A stretch of DNA of 64,000 nucleotides from Pontibacter silvestris (GTDB taxonomy: Bacteria; Bacteroidota; Bacteroidia; Cytophagales; Hymenobacteraceae), in contig NZ_JAJJWI010000007.1 of the NCBI RefSeq assembly GCF_020907275.1, positions 152,781-216,780 of the forward strand, written 5' to 3'. This document shows positions 60,866 through 64,000 of the stretch, piece after piece. Both the position numbers and the translations under genes were made by a program. The notes beneath the pieces were generated by a model. It had not been told where the DNA came from. It did not search any database and was given only the letters and a program-made list of their open reading frames with translations. How positions within the stretch are numbered: the first letter of the stretch is position 1; every line of letters begins with the position of its first letter.

Positions 60866-62515
60866 ATGTATAAAAAGTTTATTGCGGGCTTTTTGCTCGT
60901 TGGTCTGGCTCTCGGTCTATTCTCTTTCCGGTCAGATTCAGAACGCTATTTTGAGATTGCTAAAAATCTCGATGTTTTTGCCACGCTTTTCAAAGAGGTT
61001 AATACCTATTATGTAGATGATGTGGCCCCCTCAAAAATGGTTCGTACCGGCATAGATGCTATGCTGAAGTCTCTGGACCCTTACACTAATTATATTCCTG
61101 AAGACGATATTGAAGATTTCCGTACCATGACGACTGGTCAGTATGGCGGTATTGGTGCGCTTATAGGTAACCGTGATGGAAGAGTTGTGGTGCAGATGCC
61201 GTATGAGAACTCTCCTGCACACAAAGCAGGTCTTAACATAGGAGACGAAATACTCAAGATAAATGGGATTACTGTTACAGGTAAGAATACAGATGAGGTA
61301 AGTAAGCTTTTAAAGGGGCAGGCCAATACCGCAGTTAAGTTGGATGTGTTAAGTTACGGGCAGTCTAAACCTAAAACATTAGAACTTACTCGTGCTAATA
61401 TTATGGTAGAGAATGTGCCTTACTATGGCATGATAGACGAGGAGATAGGCTACTTTCAACTTTCTGGTTTTACAGTAGACGCCTCTAAAGAGGTAAAAGT
61501 GGCTGTTCAGAAACTAAAGGAGCAAGGCGCGAAGAAGATTGTTTTTGACCTGCGCGATAACCCGGGCGGCTTGCTGCATGAAGCTGTAAATATCTCTAAT
61601 GTTTTTATGGATAAAGGGAAAGACATTGTAAGTACAAAAGGCAGAGTAAAAGAATGGAATAAAACGTACAAGGCACTTGATGAGCCCTTGGATACTGATA
61701 TTCCATTGGTGATATTAACCAGTTCCCACAGTGCATCGGCTTCTGAAATTGTGGCGGGGGTTATGCAGGACTACGATCGTGCTGTACTTGTAGGTGAGCG
61801 TACTTTTGGTAAAGGGTTAGTACAGGCTACTCGTCCGTTATCTTACAACTCTCAATTAAAGGTAACCACAGCTAAGTATTACATTCCTAGTGGGCGCTGT
61901 ATTCAGGCAATTGATTATGCGCACCGTAACGAAGATGGTAGTGTTGGTAAAATTCCTGATTCGCTTAGAGTCGCTTTTAAAACAGCCGCTGGCCGTATGG
62001 TGTACGATGGTGGAGGCGTTGCGCCTGATGTGGAAGTAAAGCATACAAGCTATTCAGAGATTACGAAGACAATAGCTGGCAAAGGTTATTTCTTTGATTT
62101 TGCCAATAAATATAAAGCGGAGCACCAAACAATACCTTCTGCCAAAGAGTTTAAGCTTTCAGACGCAGAGTATCAGAGTTTCCTTACCTATCTAAGCGAT
62201 AAAGATGTTTCTTATAATACAGAAATAGAAAGTGAACTGGAAGAACTTTCTCATGAAGCTAAAGAGGGCAAACACTACGACGATATAAAAAATGAGTTAG
62301 ATGCCATCAAAAAGAAAGTGTCACATAACAAAGCAAATGACCTCACTCGTTTTAAATCAGAAATAAAAGAAGTGCTTGAGGCTGAAATTGCTTCCAGATA
62401 TTATCTGAGAAAAGGATACATAGAGTCTACTTTTGATGATGATGAAGATATTCTGATGGCGAAGCAAGTTTTAAACGATCCTCAGAAGTTTGCTTCTTAT
62501 TTAAAAGTTAAATAG
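60866..62515 (+). CDS. S41 C-terminal processing protease
   Basis: The 549-residue exported serine protease has an N-terminal hydrophobic anchor (KKFIAGFLLVGLALGLF). A PDZ domain (about 90-180, with GALIGNRDGRVVVQMPYENS) and the Tsp/Prc core follow. The core holds the Ser of HSASASEIVAG (about 287-292) and Lys316 in RTFGKGLVQ. This is the CtpA/Prc group that trims C-termini of envelope proteins. The helical tail (residues 430-549) is longer than in the minimal CtpA. It lies 27 bp after rnpA. Confidence 0.94.
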   Translation: MYKKFIAGFLLVGLALGLFSFRSDSERYFEIAKNLDVFATLFKEVNTYYVDDVAPSKMVRTGIDAMLKSLDPYTNYIPEDDIEDFRTMTTGQYGGIGALIGNRDGRVVVQMPYENSPAHKAGLNIGDEILKINGITVTGKNTDEVSKLLKGQANTAVKLDVLSYGQSKPKTLELTRANIMVENVPYYGMIDEEIGYFQLSGFTVDASKEVKVAVQKLKEQGAKKIVFDLRDNPGGLLHEAVNISNVFMDKGKDIVSTKGRVKEWNKTYKALDEPLDTDIPLVILTSSHSASASEIVAGVMQDYDRAVLVGERTFGKGLVQATRPLSYNSQLKVTTAKYYIPSGRCIQAIDYAHRNEDGSVGKIPDSLRVAFKTAAGRMVYDGGGVAPDVEVKHTSYSEITKTIAGKGYFFDFANKYKAEHQTIPSAKEFKLSDAEYQSFLTYLSDKDVSYNTEIESELEELSHEAKEGKHYDDIKNELDAIKKKVSHNKANDLTRFKSEIKEVLEAEIASRYYLRKGYIESTFDDDEDILMAKQVLNDPQKFASYLKVK

Positions 62516-62532
62516 CAAGTTCTTTTGAAATA

Positions 62533-62573
62533 CAAAAAGAGGGTGTTGCAGTTAAAGCTTCACCCTCTTTTTG
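62533..62573 (+). terminator. Terminator of the S41 protease gene
   Basis: CAAAAAGAGGGTG (62533-62545) pairs exactly with CACCCTCTTTTTG (62561-62573) over a 15-base loop. It lies 18 bp after the stop. Confidence 0.82.
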
Positions 62574-62597
62574 CTTATAAAGCCTTTGTGCTTATTC

Positions 62598-62629
62598 TTT
62601 GGCTACTTGCTCAGGTTAAACTAATTTTG
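62598..62629 (+). promoter_or_regulatory. tsaB promoter
   Basis: TTTG at 62598-62601, a 20-base spacer and TAATTTTG at 62622-62629 fit the Bacteroidota consensus, 35 bp upstream of tsaB. Confidence 0.6.
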
Positions 62630-62664
62630 CGGTAGTCATCAATACTAAACAAATTAAACACAGC

Positions 62665-63360
62665 ATGCCATACCTGCTAGCGCTCGAAACATCTTCTACT
62701 GTCTGTTCTGTTGCTCTTTATAAAGAACAACAATTGTTGGGTAGCGCAGAACTTCAGATAGAGAAGTCTCACTCATCACACATTACAGTTATGGTATCGC
62801 AGTTGCTGGAAAATTGTGGGATTACTTTAAAAGAGTTGAATGCTGTAGCTGTTTCAGGTGGCCCTGGTTCTTATACAGGTTTGCGTATTGGTTCTTCTAC
62901 TGCAAAAGGCTTGTGCTTCTCGCTTGATATTCCTTTGTTGGAGGTGTCCACGCTTTATGGCCTGGCGGCTCAGGTTATAAACAGCACGCCAAATCCGGAG
63001 CAGTTTCTTTTTTGCCCTATGATAGATGCTCGTCGTATGGAAGTGTATGCTTGTATACTGGATCACCAGTTGCAGGAATTGGTGCCTGTTGCACCTGTTG
63101 TACTTGCAGCAGATACTTTTCAGGAGCAGCTGAGGGAAAGACGCATAATATTTTTTGGTAGTGGAGCAGGCAAGTTTAAAGAATTGGTGGTAAATAATAG
63201 TAATGCGCTTTTTATAGATGGAGTTTTACCTTCAGCAAAGCCTATTGGGCAACTGGCGTTACAGAAATATGAGGCACATGCTTTTGAAGATGTTGCTTAT
63301 TATGAACCCTTCTATCTTAAGGATGTTTATATAACAAGTGCGGGAAAGCGCACAAATTAA
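62665..63360 (+). CDS. tsaB: tRNA N6-threonylcarbamoyladenosine protein TsaB
   Basis: The 231-residue ASKHA-fold protein starts YLLALETSSTVCSVALYKEQ, the TsaB N-terminal pattern. AVSGGPGSYTGLRIGSSTAK (residues 63-82) matches the partner-binding region, and GLCFSLDIPLLEVSTL follows. It joins TsaD and TsaE in making t6A37 in tRNAs that read ANN codons. It is 12 bp before the DUF2480 gene on the same strand, so they are likely co-transcribed. Confidence 0.93.
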   Translation: MPYLLALETSSTVCSVALYKEQQLLGSAELQIEKSHSSHITVMVSQLLENCGITLKELNAVAVSGGPGSYTGLRIGSSTAKGLCFSLDIPLLEVSTLYGLAAQVINSTPNPEQFLFCPMIDARRMEVYACILDHQLQELVPVAPVVLAADTFQEQLRERRIIFFGSGAGKFKELVVNNSNALFIDGVLPSAKPIGQLALQKYEAHAFEDVAYYEPFYLKDVYITSAGKRTN

Positions 63361-63372
63361 ACTGTTACTGAT

Positions 63373-63885
63373 ATGTCAGAAATAATAAACAAAGTAGCAC
63401 AAAGTGCTTTGGTAACACTAAACCTGGAGAAATTGCTTCATCCGGGTGAGCGTGTAGTATATGATATCAAAGAAAATCTTTTTCAGGGCCTTATTCTGCG
63501 AGAGAAGGACTTCAGAGCTTTTGTTAAGGAAAACGACTGGTCTGTATATGATGGCAAGAACGTGGCTATAGTTTGCTCTGTTGATGCTATTGTGCCGACC
63601 TGGGCATATATGCTGTTGGCTACTAAACTTCAGAGCCATGCTAGTTACTATGTATTTGGCGATCTGGAGGCATTAGAGCAGGCGTTAATGCAGAAAGCAA
63701 TTTCTAAAATTGACCCGGAGGAATACAGAGATGCTAAGGTCGTTGTAAAAGGCTGTGGTGATGTACAAGTGCCAACTTATGCATATGTAGAGATTATGCG
63801 TAAGCTACTTCCTGTAACAAGCAGCGTCATGTATGGTGAGCCGTGTAGTACAGTACCTCTTTACAAAAAGCCAAAGGTTGTGTAA
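63373..63885 (+). CDS. DUF2480-family protein
   Basis: The 170-residue cytosolic protein (MSEIINKVAQSALVTLNLEK, FQGLILREKDFRAFVKENDW, AIVPTWAYMLLATKLQ) matches DUF2480. The family is widespread in Bacteroidota and has no known activity. The block VVVKGCGDVQVPTYAYVEIM carries a single Cys and is well conserved in pattern. It lies 12 bp after tsaB, and a terminator hairpin follows. The function is unknown. Confidence 0.9.
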   Translation: MSEIINKVAQSALVTLNLEKLLHPGERVVYDIKENLFQGLILREKDFRAFVKENDWSVYDGKNVAIVCSVDAIVPTWAYMLLATKLQSHASYYVFGDLEALEQALMQKAISKIDPEEYRDAKVVVKGCGDVQVPTYAYVEIMRKLLPVTSSVMYGEPCSTVPLYKKPKVV

Positions 63886-63914
63886 GTACAGTGGTATTGA
63901 AGTATATTAAAGTT

Positions 63915-63950
63915 AATGCCTGTTCAGGTTTATGTACCTGAACAGGCATT
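63915..63950 (+). terminator. Terminator-like hairpin after the DUF2480 gene
   Basis: AATGCCTGTTCAGGT (63915-63929) pairs exactly with ACCTGAACAGGCATT (63936-63950). No T-run follows, so it may be a factor-assisted or processing hairpin. Confidence 0.65.
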
Positions 63951-64000
63951 GTTATCAAAGATAATATGAAAGTTTAAAAACATCAACAGCTCAGGAACTC

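Noticed and set aside
1..64000. CRISPR arrays, rRNA genes, transposases, phage genes
   Set aside because: No regularly spaced repeats, rRNA sequences, or transposase/integrase motifs were seen in the reading frames.

Overview
The window reads as chromosomal DNA of a Bacteroidota bacterium, most likely order Cytophagales, family Hymenobacteraceae (Pontibacter-like). This rests on a GldB gliding-motility lipoprotein, several PorT-type outer-membrane barrels, a TonB-dependent receptor with a CarboxypepD_reg-like N-terminus, DUF2480, DUF4890 and DUF6150 proteins, the small ribosomal protein THX, AT-rich ribosome-binding regions, and promoters of the Bacteroidetes form TTG-N19/21-TAnnTTTG. There is no rRNA operon, prophage, transposase or CRISPR array; most of the content is housekeeping and envelope genes.

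Layout. 0-3 kb: PorT-like barrel, gldB and a GT4 glycosyltransferase. 3.1-10.4 kb: the most distinctive block, a probable minus-strand operon of beta-propeller phytase, TonB-dependent receptor and a beta-helix lipoprotein with an acidic post-Cys stretch. A gene for a membrane-tethered TPR/HTH regulator lies upstream. 10.7-12.5 kb: DUF4890 protein, a TA-flanked MITE-like element, and a lipoprotein that keeps the acetolactate decarboxylase metal site. 12.7-16.3 kb: MBOAT/AlgJ-like O-acetylation pair and a Cof-type HAD phosphatase. 16.4-23.4 kb: small hypotheticals, lipoproteins and barrels, endonuclease III, an ECF sigma factor with a small partner, and a cupin/truncated-globin pair. Three genes here have disrupted reading frames (a lipoprotein, a BLUF photoreceptor and a short cytosolic protein). 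23.7-31 kb: MFS transporter, THX, uvrA, tpiA, a candidate structured RNA, DUF6150 and prmA. 31-38 kb: a 1592-residue secreted protein of unknown function, plsY and an M20 dipeptidase. 38-45.6 kb: three PorT-like barrels in a row, YifB/ComM ATPase, a perfect 34-bp palindrome, a GAF-PAS-PAS histidine kinase and a lipoprotein. 45.8-50.7 kb: gmhA, a small membrane protein, an MsbA-like exporter (lipopolysaccharide theme) and a Wzi/RemB-like barrel. 51-58 kb: upp, a membrane protein, a DEAD-box helicase, an AI-2E-type permease, pyrC, tRNA-His and a PfkB kinase. 58-64 kb: M61 peptidase, rpmH-rnpA, an S41 protease, tsaB and DUF2480.

The phytase block gives the clearest functional story. An exported phytase would release phosphate from phytate, the receptor would import a product or ligand with TonB energy, and the lipoprotein could be a surface binding partner in place of SusD. 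The upstream regulator could act from the inner membrane. The operon partnership and the regulatory link are inferred from gene order. Rho-independent-type hairpins separate most transcription units and are listed individually.
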